The notes: a model not told the origin generated them from the letters alone. DNA of 15,506 nucleotides from Planctomycetota bacterium (GCA_018897395.1 JAHIKV010000258.1:1-15506), one strand, 5' to 3'. Counted from the first letter of the stretch, positions 1-7,475 are shown. Made by a program: numbers and translations.

Positions 1-72
1 CGGAATAATCGGCAAAGTTGAGCGTGGACTTTGCCCCGATTCGGGGAAAAAGGGAAGAAACAGCCGCCGAGA

Positions 73-130
73 GGTGGCACGGGCATCTTGCCCGTGCTCC
101 GGCCAGCACTGGCGAGACGCCAGTGCCACC
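73..130. repeat. Two-hairpin palindromic repeat with inverted ends
   Basis: Two adjacent hairpins are visible: GCACGGGCA-tct-TGCCCGTGC (77-97) and GCACTGGCG-aga-CGCCAGTGC (106-126). The outer edges GGTGGCAC (73-80) and GTGCCACC (123-130) are also inverted copies of each other, so the unit can fold as two hairpins or as one long stem. The same plan, including the GTGGCAC/GTGCCAC edges, recurs inside the element at 8003-8120. It resembles a BIME/REP-type unit. It is intergenic and has no coding capacity. Confidence 0.75.
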
Positions 131-140
131 CCGCCACCGC

Positions 141-180
141 GGAAAAAAAGAAAAGCCCACGGGTTGCAACCCGTGGGCTT
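141..180 (-). terminator. Intrinsic terminator of the DUF1559 gene, built from a perfect palindrome
   Basis: Positions 153-180 are a perfect 28-bp palindrome with 14-bp arms that begin AAGCCCACGGG. Read on the minus strand it is followed directly by a T-rich run (TTTTCTTTTTTT, complement of 143-154). This stem plus T-tract arrangement lies about 50 bp after the stop codon of the minus-strand DUF1559 gene. A dispersed palindromic repeat therefore seems to serve as its terminator. Confidence 0.7.
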
Positions 181-231
181 GAATCGAATCAAGACAAATC
201 CTCGCGCCGGCCGTCCGGGCAAAGGCAATTC

Positions 232-1242
232 CTAGTAATTGGCCTCATCCAAGACGGTGCTGGAATCAGGAAGAAACGACACAGTGCAATAGCCGTCGTT
301 TGTCGGGCAACCCTTGCCATAAGGCGTCATCAGGTGAAAGTACGTTCTGAGGTCGATATCGGTCTGTAAGAACTGTTGATGTCCGTCGCAGAACGACACG
401 TGAACGCCGCCGCTATGAAAAGAAAGTATCTTGTCGTTCACTTTTGGATACGAGGAAAACGTCCCCCACTCGAATCCAACGTCCACTTCCATTCTCCCGA
501 ACCCGGTCAACGTACCTGCGTCACCGCCATAGTGGCTGGTCCACACCGGCACGTTGAGCGGCTCGGGGGAACCATCGAGGTTCCGCGGAAGCCAAAGCCC
601 CGGTGACGGATTGATCAAGACCGATTCCGCCAACAACAGCGTCGTTGTCGCGCCGTCGTGGGAGCTTATGTAATCCTGGCTCACGCGGGTGGGAGGCAAT
701 ACAGTCCCACCGGAACGATAATCTCCGGCTATATAGCCGCTTTGATTCATGCATACGCCCATGGCCGGATTATCCATTCCGTTGACGCCTCGGTTGCAGA
801 CGTATGCCAGCCAGGTAGTGCCCGTGGACGCAGAGGAAGGCGGGTCGCTCGGACAAGTAAGGATTTTGAGGGACTTGAAGTAAGTATCGGTGTCTCCCCA
901 TGGATCCTCGGCTCCCGCCCAGAGATCATACAAATCTTTGCGGTCGAGATACGGAAACAGCATAACCACCCAACTGACAGGGTGGTAACTTGCTGCAGTG
1001 GTCGTGATTTTCTGCTGATTGACATAGCCGGGAAAAAATTTCCGACTAGACTCGAAGTTCAGCATTGCAAGGGAAAGGTTTTTTTCATTGTTCATGCAGA
1101 CTGCCTTGCGTCCTGCTTCTCGGGCGGATTGGACGGCCGGCAGCAACAATGCCATCAACATGCCGATGATGGTGATGACCACCAGCAACTCCACCAGCGT
1201 AAAGGCGGCGGACCGAGACCTAACGTGTTTTTGGCGATTCAT
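232..1242 (-). CDS. DUF1559 domain protein, prepilin-like (pseudopilin) surface protein
   Basis: This is a 336-aa type II pseudopilin-like protein of the DUF1559 family, which is greatly expanded in Planctomycetes. Residues 1-13 form a basic leader (MNRQKHVRSRSAA), followed by the prepilin motif FTLVELL with the conserved Glu five residues into the mature protein (E18) and a hydrophobic helix to about residue 35. The C-terminal H-X9-DG motif lies at about 276-287 (H then DG, within HSGGVHVSFCDG). A longer start at 1272 is possible, but the ATG at 1242 has GGGGAGAG just upstream and gives a normal short leader. The product is probably exported and processed by a PilD-type peptidase; its substrate or partner is unknown. 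It is divergent from the gene at 1624, with which it shares a PGYxN...VSWVxxLFPxLxRxDL stretch. The palindrome at 153-180 terminates it. Confidence 0.93.
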   Translation of the reverse strand: MNRQKHVRSRSAAFTLVELLVVITIIGMLMALLLPAVQSAREAGRKAVCMNNEKNLSLAMLNFESSRKFFPGYVNQQKITTTAASYHPVSWVVMLFPYLDRKDLYDLWAGAEDPWGDTDTYFKSLKILTCPSDPPSSASTGTTWLAYVCNRGVNGMDNPAMGVCMNQSGYIAGDYRSGGTVLPPTRVSQDYISSHDGATTTLLLAESVLINPSPGLWLPRNLDGSPEPLNVPVWTSHYGGDAGTLTGFGRMEVDVGFEWGTFSSYPKVNDKILSFHSGGVHVSFCDGHQQFLQTDIDLRTYFHLMTPYGKGCPTNDGYCTVSFLPDSSTVLDEANY

Positions 1243-1410
1243 GGATTCTCTCCCCAATCTCTGTTTCTTCACGACGAGCCTTGCCCATATCTTATCTTCT
1301 CATAAACGCGCCGGAAAATCCAGGGACTTTGACAAGAATCGCGGGAAACTCCGCCGGGACGAGCCGGAAGCGGCCGCACGCCAGCCCTCAGTCGAGGGGG
1401 GTGTTTCTCG

Positions 1411-1508
1411 CGTAGGGTGGGTCAAGCGAAGCGCAGCCCCACCAACTGCGGGAACAAATCGCGGGAACAAACCGCGGTGGGGCTGCGCTTCGCTTGACCC
1501 ACCCTACG
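1411..1508. repeat. 98-bp element with perfect 33-bp inverted repeats
   Basis: The arms at 1411-1443 and 1476-1508 are exact reverse complements over 33 bp, beginning CGTAGGGTGGGTCAAGCG and ending in GCAGCCCCACC. The 32-bp loop contains a direct repeat of GCGGGAACAAA (1448-1458 and 1461-1471). It lies in the 381-bp intergenic region between two divergent DUF1559 genes, where I see no gene. A repeat of this type (GTAGGGTGGGTCAAGCGAAGC) is, to my knowledge, dispersed in many bacterial genomes. Its effect on the two divergent promoters is unknown. Confidence 0.85.
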
Positions 1509-1623
1509 CTCCCGGAGGGGTAAGAATCGCAAATCCCGCTGGATATTTCTACCGAATTCTGGAAGAATGTAATCGGAGGGCAAACGGCCGGCCAATTGGA
1601 ACCGGCAGGAGAGGAGTTGGATT

Positions 1624-2514
1624 ATGACGAGCAACGAGCAAATTCAGCGCGGCGGCGGCGGGCTTCGTGCCGCCGTGCCGGCGGCCGCTAAACTTTCTCT
1701 TTCCCCCGTCCCACGCCCCCCGTCCCACGTCCCCAGCGCCTTTACGCTGGTGGAGTTGTTGGTCGTGGTGGTAATCATCTCGATGTTGGTCGGCTTGTTG
1801 CTGCCGGCGGTGATGGGCGCCCGAGCAAACGCCAGAAAAACAGAGTGCGCCAACAACCAACGGCAACTCGGCGTGGCGATTCTAGGGTATGAAGCCGCTA
1901 AGAAGCGACTGCCGGGCTATGCGAACCTGGTGCGCGGGACCACGGTCAGTTGGGTGCCGGTGTTGTTCCCGTTTCTCGGCCGCATGGATCTTTGGGAGGG
2001 TCCCAATGGTTGGCGCATGGGATGGAATCTACCGAATACTCCCACGCCGTACATCGGCCTACTTGTATGTCCGAATGATGTGCAATCGACAGGAGATGCA
2101 CGTTTGACCTACGTGATAAACTGCGGTCTGTACAATGATCCAACAACTTTTCCTCTTATTACGATTAGCAACCCGGGCCAGGGTATATTCCGCAACTACG
2201 CTAATGTTCCACCCGATGCAAGAATTTCGTTGTCGGACATCAGGTCTCCGTCACAGACGGTGATGCTTTCGGAGAAACTCCCGGCGCGGCCGTGGAACAC
2301 ACAGCCCATGCTGCCAACGGATGTCGGATTTCTGTGGCCCGACACAAACGCTACCGGGATTATTCAATCGACGCTCATAGGCTTTGAGACGACTGTGTTA
2401 CCTGCTCCGTTGCCGGCGATACATCCCGGCGTGGTGATCGTCACGTTCTGCGACGGCCACGTGGCGGAGATTGTCGAGGACACCCCGTGCAATCTCTACA
2501 TCGGCGCTCCGTAA
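1624..2514 (+). CDS. DUF1559 domain protein with an unusually long, repeat-bearing leader
   Basis: This 296-aa DUF1559 pseudopilin-like protein starts at the ATG preceded by GGAGAGGAG about eight bases upstream. The prepilin motif AFTLVELL comes only at residues 39-46 (F40, conserved E44). The 38-residue leader is much longer than usual and is rich in Gly, Ala, Pro and Ser. Its last part is encoded by a degenerate array of 7-bp units (1706-1733). A hydrophobic helix follows to about residue 62. The H-X9-DG motif is at about 267-278 (HPGVVIVTFCDG). The middle part (PGYAN, VSWVPVLFPFLGRMDL) matches the divergent gene at 232-1242, so the two look like old duplicates of one subfamily. Likely an exported surface protein; its exact role is unknown. 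Confidence 0.9.
   Translation: MTSNEQIQRGGGGLRAAVPAAAKLSLSPVPRPPSHVPSAFTLVELLVVVVIISMLVGLLLPAVMGARANARKTECANNQRQLGVAILGYEAAKKRLPGYANLVRGTTVSWVPVLFPFLGRMDLWEGPNGWRMGWNLPNTPTPYIGLLVCPNDVQSTGDARLTYVINCGLYNDPTTFPLITISNPGQGIFRNYANVPPDARISLSDIRSPSQTVMLSEKLPARPWNTQPMLPTDVGFLWPDTNATGIIQSTLIGFETTVLPAPLPAIHPGVVIVTFCDGHVAEIVEDTPCNLYIGAP
1706..1733 (+). repeat. Heptanucleotide array in the DUF1559 leader, about 4 copies
   Basis: Four consecutive 7-bp units of the form (C/A)CG(T/C)CCC (CCGTCCC, ACGCCCC, CCGTCCC, ACGTCCC) lie inside the coding sequence and end two codons before the FTLVELL motif. They encode the Pro/Ser/Arg/His-rich end of the leader. Confidence 0.75.
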
Positions 2515-2560
2515 CATCGGCGGATATCCGTAATAGCGTCGTAATAGCAAGGAAACGAAG

Positions 2561-2788
2561 ATGATCGACCGGATAGAAATCGATCCTCGCCGCTGCGGCG
2601 GAACGCCGGTGATCAGAGGGACGCGTATCCCGGTTGCCGTGGTTCTAGATCAGCTTGCCTCGGGCGAAGATTGGGAATCGCTGTTGAAAGGCTATCCCGG
2701 CTTGACCCGCGAGGACATCCAAGCGGCGATTCTCTTTGCCAAAGCATCGGTGGAACACACGGAAATCGTCCCTGCAACCACGGGGTGA
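2561..2788 (+). CDS. DUF433 domain protein, putative antitoxin
   Basis: This 75-aa DUF433 protein carries the family hallmarks RIEIDPRRCGGTPVIRGTRIPV (conserved CGGxPVIRGTRIPV core, residues 11-25), the segment VVLDQLASGEDWESLLKGYPGLTREDI, and a final helix. DUF433 proteins are small winged-helix-like DNA-binding proteins usually encoded just before a DUF5615 PIN-like protein, and the pair is generally regarded as a VapBC-like toxin-antitoxin or nuclease module. The gene is followed after six bases by its DUF5615 partner. AAGGAAA about eight bases before the ATG is a plausible ribosome binding site. A second, only distantly similar copy of the pair lies at 11929-12542. The antitoxin role is inferred from the family and neighbours. 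Confidence 0.88.
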   Translation: MIDRIEIDPRRCGGTPVIRGTRIPVAVVLDQLASGEDWESLLKGYPGLTREDIQAAILFAKASVEHTEIVPATTG

Positions 2789-2794
2789 TTGCCG

Positions 2795-3160
2795 ATGAAG
2801 CTCTATCTTGACCAGATGTTCCGGCTCGATCTGGCAAAGCTCCTTAGCGCGCGGGGACACGAAGTTCTGTGCGCCGCGGAGGCGGGACAAAACACCGCGG
2901 ACGACACCGAAATACTGCGGCTGGCAATCAGCGAAGGGCGGATCCTTGTTACCTTGGACGAGCATTTTGGGGACTGGGCAATCCTGCCGCTGGACAACCA
3001 TCCCGGCGTCGTTCGCGTGAAGGCCCACCCCGCCACTACGAACAACATCGCACGGTTATTGCTCCCTTTTCTCGAAAGTCATCGTCAGGAAGAGTTCGTG
3101 GATCACCTAGTCATTCTTTCGCCCCGCGCTGAACGCTGGATCCGCACGAGCGGCAATTGA
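2795..3160 (+). CDS. DUF5615 PIN-like domain protein, putative toxin
   Basis: This 121-aa PIN-like protein of the DUF5615 family has MKLYLDQMF at the N-terminus (first acidic residue; the usual LDEN reads LDQM here), GHEVLCAAEAGQNTADDTEILRLA (central Asp pair), and ILVTLDEHFGDW (third acidic site), followed by PGVVRVK. I start it at the ATG at 2795 rather than the TTG at 2789 because MKLYLDQ is the normal family N-terminus and GGGGTGA lies eight bases upstream. It overlaps no gene, but the spacing to the DUF433 gene is only six bases, indicating one transcript. PIN-like proteins are metal-dependent RNases; activity here is inferred. The LDQM variant may be a subfamily trait rather than inactivation. 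Confidence 0.88.
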   Translation: MKLYLDQMFRLDLAKLLSARGHEVLCAAEAGQNTADDTEILRLAISEGRILVTLDEHFGDWAILPLDNHPGVVRVKAHPATTNNIARLLLPFLESHRQEEFVDHLVILSPRAERWIRTSGN

Positions 3161-3189
3161 CTGCTATCGCCAAAAGAGATCATAGGCAT

Positions 3190-3804
3190 TCAGAATTGCC
3201 ACTGCCGGCCGGTCTCCGGATGCGTGGCTTTGATTCGCGGGCGTTGTTCGCCGGGCAAGAGTTGGAAGGTCAGACCGACCGATCGGCACTCGAGAACGTC
3301 GGGGGCGTCGAGGGTCGCTTGCCCGACTTTCGCCATCTGCCCGTCCTGCTGACGGTAAAGCTCGATGGTCCAGGGATCGCGGTCGATCACCAGCAGTTCG
3401 ACCACTCCGATGCGGCCGTAGAAGGGGATTTTGTCGTGTGTCCGCTCGCCGGGGCTGATGATCTCGACCAGGAAGTCGGCCGCCCCCTGCCAGTGCGTGC
3501 CGCGGTTGATCGCCTTGCCGTCGCGGAGGAAGACGGCCACGTCCGGCTCGCGGTAGTTTTGTCTCCAACCATCTCCGCAATCGCTGAGGTTTACCCCCGG
3601 AAACACACGGCCAAAGCCGGCTCGGCCTACGGTCTCTCCCAAAACGGACGCAATCTCAAACACCAACTCTTGGTGTTCATTATTCGGCAGCGGGGTCATA
3701 ATGTAGACTCCTTCCCAAACTTCGTCGTACTGTTCGCCGTCGCAGGCCCGCCGCTCGGCCAGCAGACGTTCTTCCACGTCGGGTTCGAGCACCATGATTG
3801 CCAT
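3190..3804 (-). CDS. Uma2 family (DUF820) endonuclease-like protein
   Basis: This 204-aa protein has the Uma2/DUF820 fold of the PD-(D/E)XK nuclease superfamily. Visible family segments are YDEVWEGVYIMTPLPNNEHQ near residues 26-45, REPDVAVF (catalytic Asp region, about 85-92) and FLVEIISPGERTHDK (E-x-S...K, about 110-124), followed by FYGRIGVVELLVID and WTIELYR. These genes are abundant in cyanobacteria and planctomycetes, often in many copies; the substrate is not established. The ATG at 3804 has AAAGGG about eight bases upstream. It is convergent with the DUF433/DUF5615 pair, with 29 bp between stops. No partner gene is evident, so it is probably monocistronic. Confidence 0.9.
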   Translation of the reverse strand: MAIMVLEPDVEERLLAERRACDGEQYDEVWEGVYIMTPLPNNEHQELVFEIASVLGETVGRAGFGRVFPGVNLSDCGDGWRQNYREPDVAVFLRDGKAINRGTHWQGAADFLVEIISPGERTHDKIPFYGRIGVVELLVIDRDPWTIELYRQQDGQMAKVGQATLDAPDVLECRSVGLTFQLLPGEQRPRIKATHPETGRQWQF

Positions 3805-3960
3805 AAGAGATACCCTTTCACTGCAACCCCCTTTTAACCCTCATATCATTATCGGCCGAAATTTGCGGCGGAGCAACCCCGCCACCCCGCTTTTCGTCGC
3901 CGTTTGGGGTGGATATGATAAACGATTCGACTTTTTCACATAATAATCGTTGGTGCGCGA

Positions 3961-4046
3961 CGTTGGTGCGGCAGTTGTACTGCCGCACCGGCCGTTTTGG
4001 CGGACAGACTCGCAAACGGTGCGGCAGTGCAACTGCCGCACCAACG
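3961..4046. repeat. Two-hairpin palindromic repeat directly upstream of alaS
   Basis: There are two hairpins: GGTGCGGCAGT-tgt-ACTGCCGCACC (3965-3989) and GGTGCGGCAGT-gca-ACTGCCGCACC (4018-4042). The outer ends CGTTGG and CCAACG are inverted, and an inner pair CCGTTT (3992-3997)/AAACGG (4014-4019) also matches. The element ends 15 bp before the alaS ATG, so it would be in the alaS leader RNA if transcription starts upstream. The GCAGTTGTACTGC core is the same as in the arms of the element at 7873-8000. Confidence 0.8.
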
Positions 4047-4061
4047 CAATGTAAAATCCCC

Positions 4062-6683
4062 ATGAAAACCGACGAACTCCGCGAAATATATCTGGCCTTC
4101 TTCGAGACCAAGGGCTGCGTCCGGCGGCCCAGCGACGTGCTGGTCCCCCGCTGGGATCCGTCGGTGCTGTTCACCCCGGCGGGCATGAACCAGTTTAAGG
4201 ACCATTTCCTTGGCCGATGCAAGCTGGAGTTCACCCGCGCCGCAAGCTGCCAAAAATGTCTCCGCACGGGCGACATCGACAACGTCGGCCGGACCGCCTA
4301 TCACCACACCTTCTTCGAGATGCTCGGCAACTTCAGCTTCGGCGACTACTTCAAGCGCGAGGCGATCTGTTGGGCATGGGAATTTCTAACCGACAAAAAG
4401 TGGCTCGGGTTGGACCAAGAAAAGCTCTCGGCCACCGTCTATCTGGACGACGACGAGGCGGCCGCCGTCTGGCTGAACGAAATCAAGCTGCCGCCGGAAA
4501 AACTGCAACGGTTGGGCGAGGACGAAAACTTCTGGCCGGCCAACGCGCCGAGCAAGGGACCGAACGGCGTCTGCGGACCGTGCAGCGAAATCTACTTCCA
4601 CTCACCCTTCGGCCAGGTCGAGATATGGAACCTGGTCTTCACGCAGTTCAACCGCTCGGGCGACCCGCCGGATAATCTCAGCCCGCTGCCGAGCAAGAAC
4701 ATCGACACCGGCATGGGCCTGGAACGGACGGCGGCCGTGTTGCAAGGGGTGGAAACGAACTTCCATATCGACATCCTCCGCCCGCTGGTCGAGGCGGCCG
4801 GCGATATCTGCAAAGTGAAATACAACCCGGAAGACGAGAACGGCCGGCGGCTGCGGCGGATCGCCGACCATCTGCGGGCCTGCGCGTTCGCCGTCCACGA
4901 GAACGTCTACCCCGGCAACAAAAAGCAGGGCTACGTGATCCGCCGGCTGCTGCGCCGCGCGGTCCTCGACGGCCATCAGTTGGGCGTCCGCGAGCCGTTT
5001 TTGTATAAGTTAGTCGGAAAAGTCGCCGAGCTTATGAAAAGTCCGTACCCCGAACTGAGCGAAACCACCGCCGCAGTGGCCGGAGCAATCGAGAAGGAAG
5101 AGGCCAACTTCCTCGCCGCGCTCGACGTGGGACTGGAGCGGATCGAGCGGCTCTTCAAGCAGATGAGGGACCAGCGGCAAGGGACCGTCTCGGGCGCGGA
5201 GGCCGCCGAGATGTTTCAGACTTACGGCTTTCCGCCCGAGTTGTTCGAGACGCTGGCCGCCGAACGCAACCTGGCCTTCGACTGGGACGGCTTCGAGAAG
5301 GAGATGGAGAAGCACGGGATCGAGTCGGGCGGCGGGCGGAAGGTCGAACTGTTTCGCCACGACCCGCTCGAAGGACTGAAAAAAGCCATGCACGGAAGCG
5401 AGTTCATCGGCTACGATTCCCTTGAGGTCAAGGGCGCCAAGGTAATCGCCATCGTGGCCAACGACCGGCTTTGCGATCGGGTGAATGAGGTGGACCACGA
5501 GCATCCGATCGTCGTGGTGCTGGACAAGACCCCGTTCTACGGCGAGATGGGCGGCCAGGTGGGCGACACCGGCCGGATCGTCGCCCCGGGGTTCCACTTC
5601 GAGGTGATCGACTCGCAGATCGACGGCGGATTCACCCTGCACCGGGGCCACTTGCGCGAGGGACGGATCGAGTTGGGGACCACCGTGACCGCGCAGGTTG
5701 CCCCCCAGCGGCGCCAGGCCGTCCGCCGCGCCCACTCGGCCACGCACCTGCTCCACTACGCCTTGCAAAAGCGGCTCGGCAAACACGCCCTGCAACAAGG
5801 CTCGAAGGTCGATCGCGATTGGCTGAGGTTCGATTTCACCAACCCTTCGGCCGTCGGCGAGGAGGAGCTTGCCCGGATCGAGAACGAGGTGAACGAGAAA
5901 GTGTTGGCCGGCGAGCCGATCGGCTGCGAAAACCTGCCGCTTGCCGAGGCCCGCAAGGCCGGGGCCACCATGCTCTTCGGCGAAAAATATCCGGACGTGG
6001 TCCGCGTGGTCTCGGCCGGCGGGTTCAGCAAGGAACTCTGCGGCGGCACGCATCTGGACAACACCGCCGGGGTCGGCCTGTTCAAGATCGTCGGCGAGGA
6101 GAGCATCGCCGCCGGCACACGGCGGATCACCGCCCTGACCGGACTCCGTGCGCTCGAGAGCATCCAGCGGCTCCAGGCGATCCTCCGCCGCGCGGCCGCT
6201 TCGGTGAAGGTTCCGCCCGAGGAATTGCCCGAGCGGGTCGAATCGCTGGCCAAGGAAATCCGGCAACTGAAGAAGCAGGCGGCGGCCGGACCAAGGGCCG
6301 ACGGTCCGAGCGTCGAGCAGTTGATCGCCGGCGCGGCGGACGTGGGCGGCGTGAAGGTGGTCATAGCCGAAGTTCCCGGCGGGCCTAATGAGTTGCGGCA
6401 ACTGATTGACCAACTGCGCCGCAAGGCCGCGCCGGTGGCCGTGCTGCTGGCCAATCGGCAAGAGGAAGAGAAGAAGGTTACGCTGATCGCCGGGCTGAGC
6501 CGCGAGTTGACCGAGCGCGGTCTGGATGCGGTCAAGTGGGTCCGTGCGGTAGCGAGCGTGGTCGATGGCGGCGGCGGCGGACGGGCCGACATGGCCCAAG
6601 CCGGCGGCAAACTCCCCGAAAAACTCCCCGCCGCGCTGGAAGCGGCTCGGGGGGAAATCGAAAAACTGCTGGCTGTCGATTAA
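4062..6683 (+). CDS. alaS: Alanyl-tRNA synthetase
   Basis: This enzyme attaches alanine to tRNA(Ala) in an ATP-dependent reaction in the cytoplasm and edits mischarged Ser/Gly. The 873-aa product has the normal family length and all parts. The class II catalytic domain starts at KTDELREIYLAFFETKG (2-18), with HHTFFEMLGNFSFGDYFK (81-98) and the MGLERT motif 3 region (217-222). The editing domain has zinc-binding HxxxH (H558, H562) and CGGTH (C660, H664). The C-terminal DHHA1 domain has the VDGGGGGR motif (834-841). An in-frame reading extends up to 3909 but runs through the palindrome, so I start at the ATG at 4062, which matches the conserved N-terminus. No clear Shine-Dalgarno sequence precedes it. 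It stands alone on the plus strand. Confidence 0.97.
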   Translation: MKTDELREIYLAFFETKGCVRRPSDVLVPRWDPSVLFTPAGMNQFKDHFLGRCKLEFTRAASCQKCLRTGDIDNVGRTAYHHTFFEMLGNFSFGDYFKREAICWAWEFLTDKKWLGLDQEKLSATVYLDDDEAAAVWLNEIKLPPEKLQRLGEDENFWPANAPSKGPNGVCGPCSEIYFHSPFGQVEIWNLVFTQFNRSGDPPDNLSPLPSKNIDTGMGLERTAAVLQGVETNFHIDILRPLVEAAGDICKVKYNPEDENGRRLRRIADHLRACAFAVHENVYPGNKKQGYVIRRLLRRAVLDGHQLGVREPFLYKLVGKVAELMKSPYPELSETTAAVAGAIEKEEANFLAALDVGLERIERLFKQMRDQRQGTVSGAEAAEMFQTYGFPPELFETLAAERNLAFDWDGFEKEMEKHGIESGGGRKVELFRHDPLEGLKKAMHGSEFIGYDSLEVKGAKVIAIVANDRLCDRVNEVDHEHPIVVVLDKTPFYGEMGGQVGDTGRIVAPGFHFEVIDSQIDGGFTLHRGHLREGRIELGTTVTAQVAPQRRQAVRRAHSATHLLHYALQKRLGKHALQQGSKVDRDWLRFDFTNPSAVGEEELARIENEVNEKVLAGEPIGCENLPLAEARKAGATMLFGEKYPDVVRVVSAGGFSKELCGGTHLDNTAGVGLFKIVGEESIAAGTRRITALTGLRALESIQRLQAILRRAAASVKVPPEELPERVESLAKEIRQLKKQAAAGPRADGPSVEQLIAGAADVGGVKVVIAEVPGGPNELRQLIDQLRRKAAPVAVLLANRQEEEKKVTLIAGLSRELTERGLDAVKWVRAVASVVDGGGGGRADMAQAGGKLPEKLPAALEAARGEIEKLLAVD

Positions 6684-6696
6684 CCGGCATTTATTC

Positions 6697-6726
6697 TTGT
6701 CATTCTGAGCGAAGCGAAGAATCTCG
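6697..6726. repeat. Dispersed repeat TTGTCATTCTGAGCGAAGCG...
   Basis: The segment TTGTCATTCTGAGCGAAGCG followed by AAGAATCTCG, just after alaS, is a widespread intergenic repeat in unrelated bacterial genomes. When translated it gives the peptide CHSERSEES, often mis-annotated as protein. A short inverted pair ATTCT/AGAAT lies within it. It may act as a weak 3' stem for alaS, but no T-tract follows. Confidence 0.7.
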
Positions 6727-6750
6727 TGAAAACGCAGTTGGAAGGAAAGT

Positions 6751-7152
6751 ATGAAAAGACTTATAGACATCGGTTTTCGCAAAGTTGGAGAGTGGAATTT
6801 AACTCAATCGGGAATTGAATACTCTCTGCATGACTGTGCCGATGCTCGCAACATTCTTTACTGCTTTGTTTGCGAGCAAGCAGTGCTATATGTCGGCAAG
6901 ACTGTACAATCGCTGAAAAAAAGGATGTATGGATATCAGAATCCAGGCCCTACCCAGAGCACCAACATCAAGGGCAATAAGAATATTTGCAGCCTTCTTG
7001 CCGATGGCAAGCAGGTTAATATCTTTGCCTTGCCGGACAACGGCCTACTCCATTTTGGTGGATTCCATATCAACCTTGCTGCTGGTCTGGAAGACAGTAT
7101 CGTGAAGACATTGAACCCAAGTTGGAACAAGACCGGAACTGCCAACAATTGA
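6751..7152 (+). CDS. GIY-YIG nuclease family protein, orphan
   Basis: This 133-aa protein has a single GIY-YIG domain. The GIY strand reads ILYCFV (35-40), the YIG strand reads LYVGKT (46-51, YVG variant), the conserved basic residue follows in LKKRM (R58), and the metal-binding Glu is E114 in GLEDSIVKTLNP, followed by the typical LNPxWN. GIY-YIG domains cut DNA through a single metal site; this compact form with no extra domain is seen in restriction-like and orphan nucleases. GGAAGGAAAG directly upstream sets the start. The gene is clearly AT-richer than alaS and is followed by transposon debris, so recent acquisition is likely. No methyltransferase or partner gene lies nearby, and its target is unknown. 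Confidence 0.85.
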   Translation: MKRLIDIGFRKVGEWNLTQSGIEYSLHDCADARNILYCFVCEQAVLYVGKTVQSLKKRMYGYQNPGPTQSTNIKGNKNICSLLADGKQVNIFALPDNGLLHFGGFHINLAAGLEDSIVKTLNPSWNKTGTANN

Positions 7153-7451
7153 ATTCACTCGATTCTAAAAAGCGGCCTCGCTGTTCGATAAACCAACGGG
7201 TGCAGTGACGCACTTCATCGAATTGGCGCGGCGAAACACAGGTCGTTTTGTATCGCAACTCGGGACGCCAATGCCTATAGACCATCCGAGCCTTTCGAAC
7301 TGCTTCTCTCAAACGATTTTTTTTCCTGATCTGAAAGATGCTTCAACTGTCGATGCCATGCTAAAAAACGTGCCCATCCGTCGAGCGGATGCGATAAATT
7401 GCTCATTAACGGATCACCGTCTTGATGTAGTATTTGCCTTGCTTGCGCCAT
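7070..7451 (-). pseudogene. Frameshifted ORF of unknown family
   Basis: On the minus strand a reading MAQARQILHQDGDPLMSNL..., continuing GWARFLAWHRQLKHLSDQEKK, is open from about 7451. It then changes frame at an eight-base A run (plus-strand T run at 7316-7323) into LREAVRKARMVYRHWRPELRYKTTC and QFDEVRHCTRWFIEQRGRF. The joined sequence looks like one Arg/Lys-rich protein of about 125 residues. The last part overlaps the 3' end of the GIY-YIG gene in antisense, so the true end may lie earlier. I do not recognise the family. A plus-strand ORF (7205-7477) covers the same bases but looks less protein-like. Interpretation as a pseudogene is an inference. Confidence 0.4.
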
Positions 7452-7475
7452 CCGTCGGCGTCTCTCGTCTTCAGT

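Noticed and set aside
35..47. Short hairpin CCCCG-att-CGGGG
   Set aside because: The stem is only five base pairs, and no T-tract follows on either strand in the correct place. No gene end is visible at the window edge to give it a role.
2529..2550. Direct repeat CGTAATAGC before the DUF433 gene
   Set aside because: Only two copies of nine bases with a 2-bp gap; it could be an operator, but nothing further supports it.
3157..3837. 226-aa open reading frame on the plus strand
   Set aside because: It is antisense to the Uma2 gene, which has its family motifs and a ribosome binding site.
3909..4061. 51-codon N-terminal extension of alaS
   Set aside because: It translates the palindromic repeat (QLYCRTGRF...), is not part of the family, and lacks a ribosome binding site. 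The conserved N-terminus starts at 4062.
5010..6782. 590-aa open reading frame on the minus strand
   Set aside because: It is fully antisense to alaS, whose motifs are all intact; its low-complexity His/Gly/Leu/Asp-rich sequence is a shadow of the third-position GC bias.
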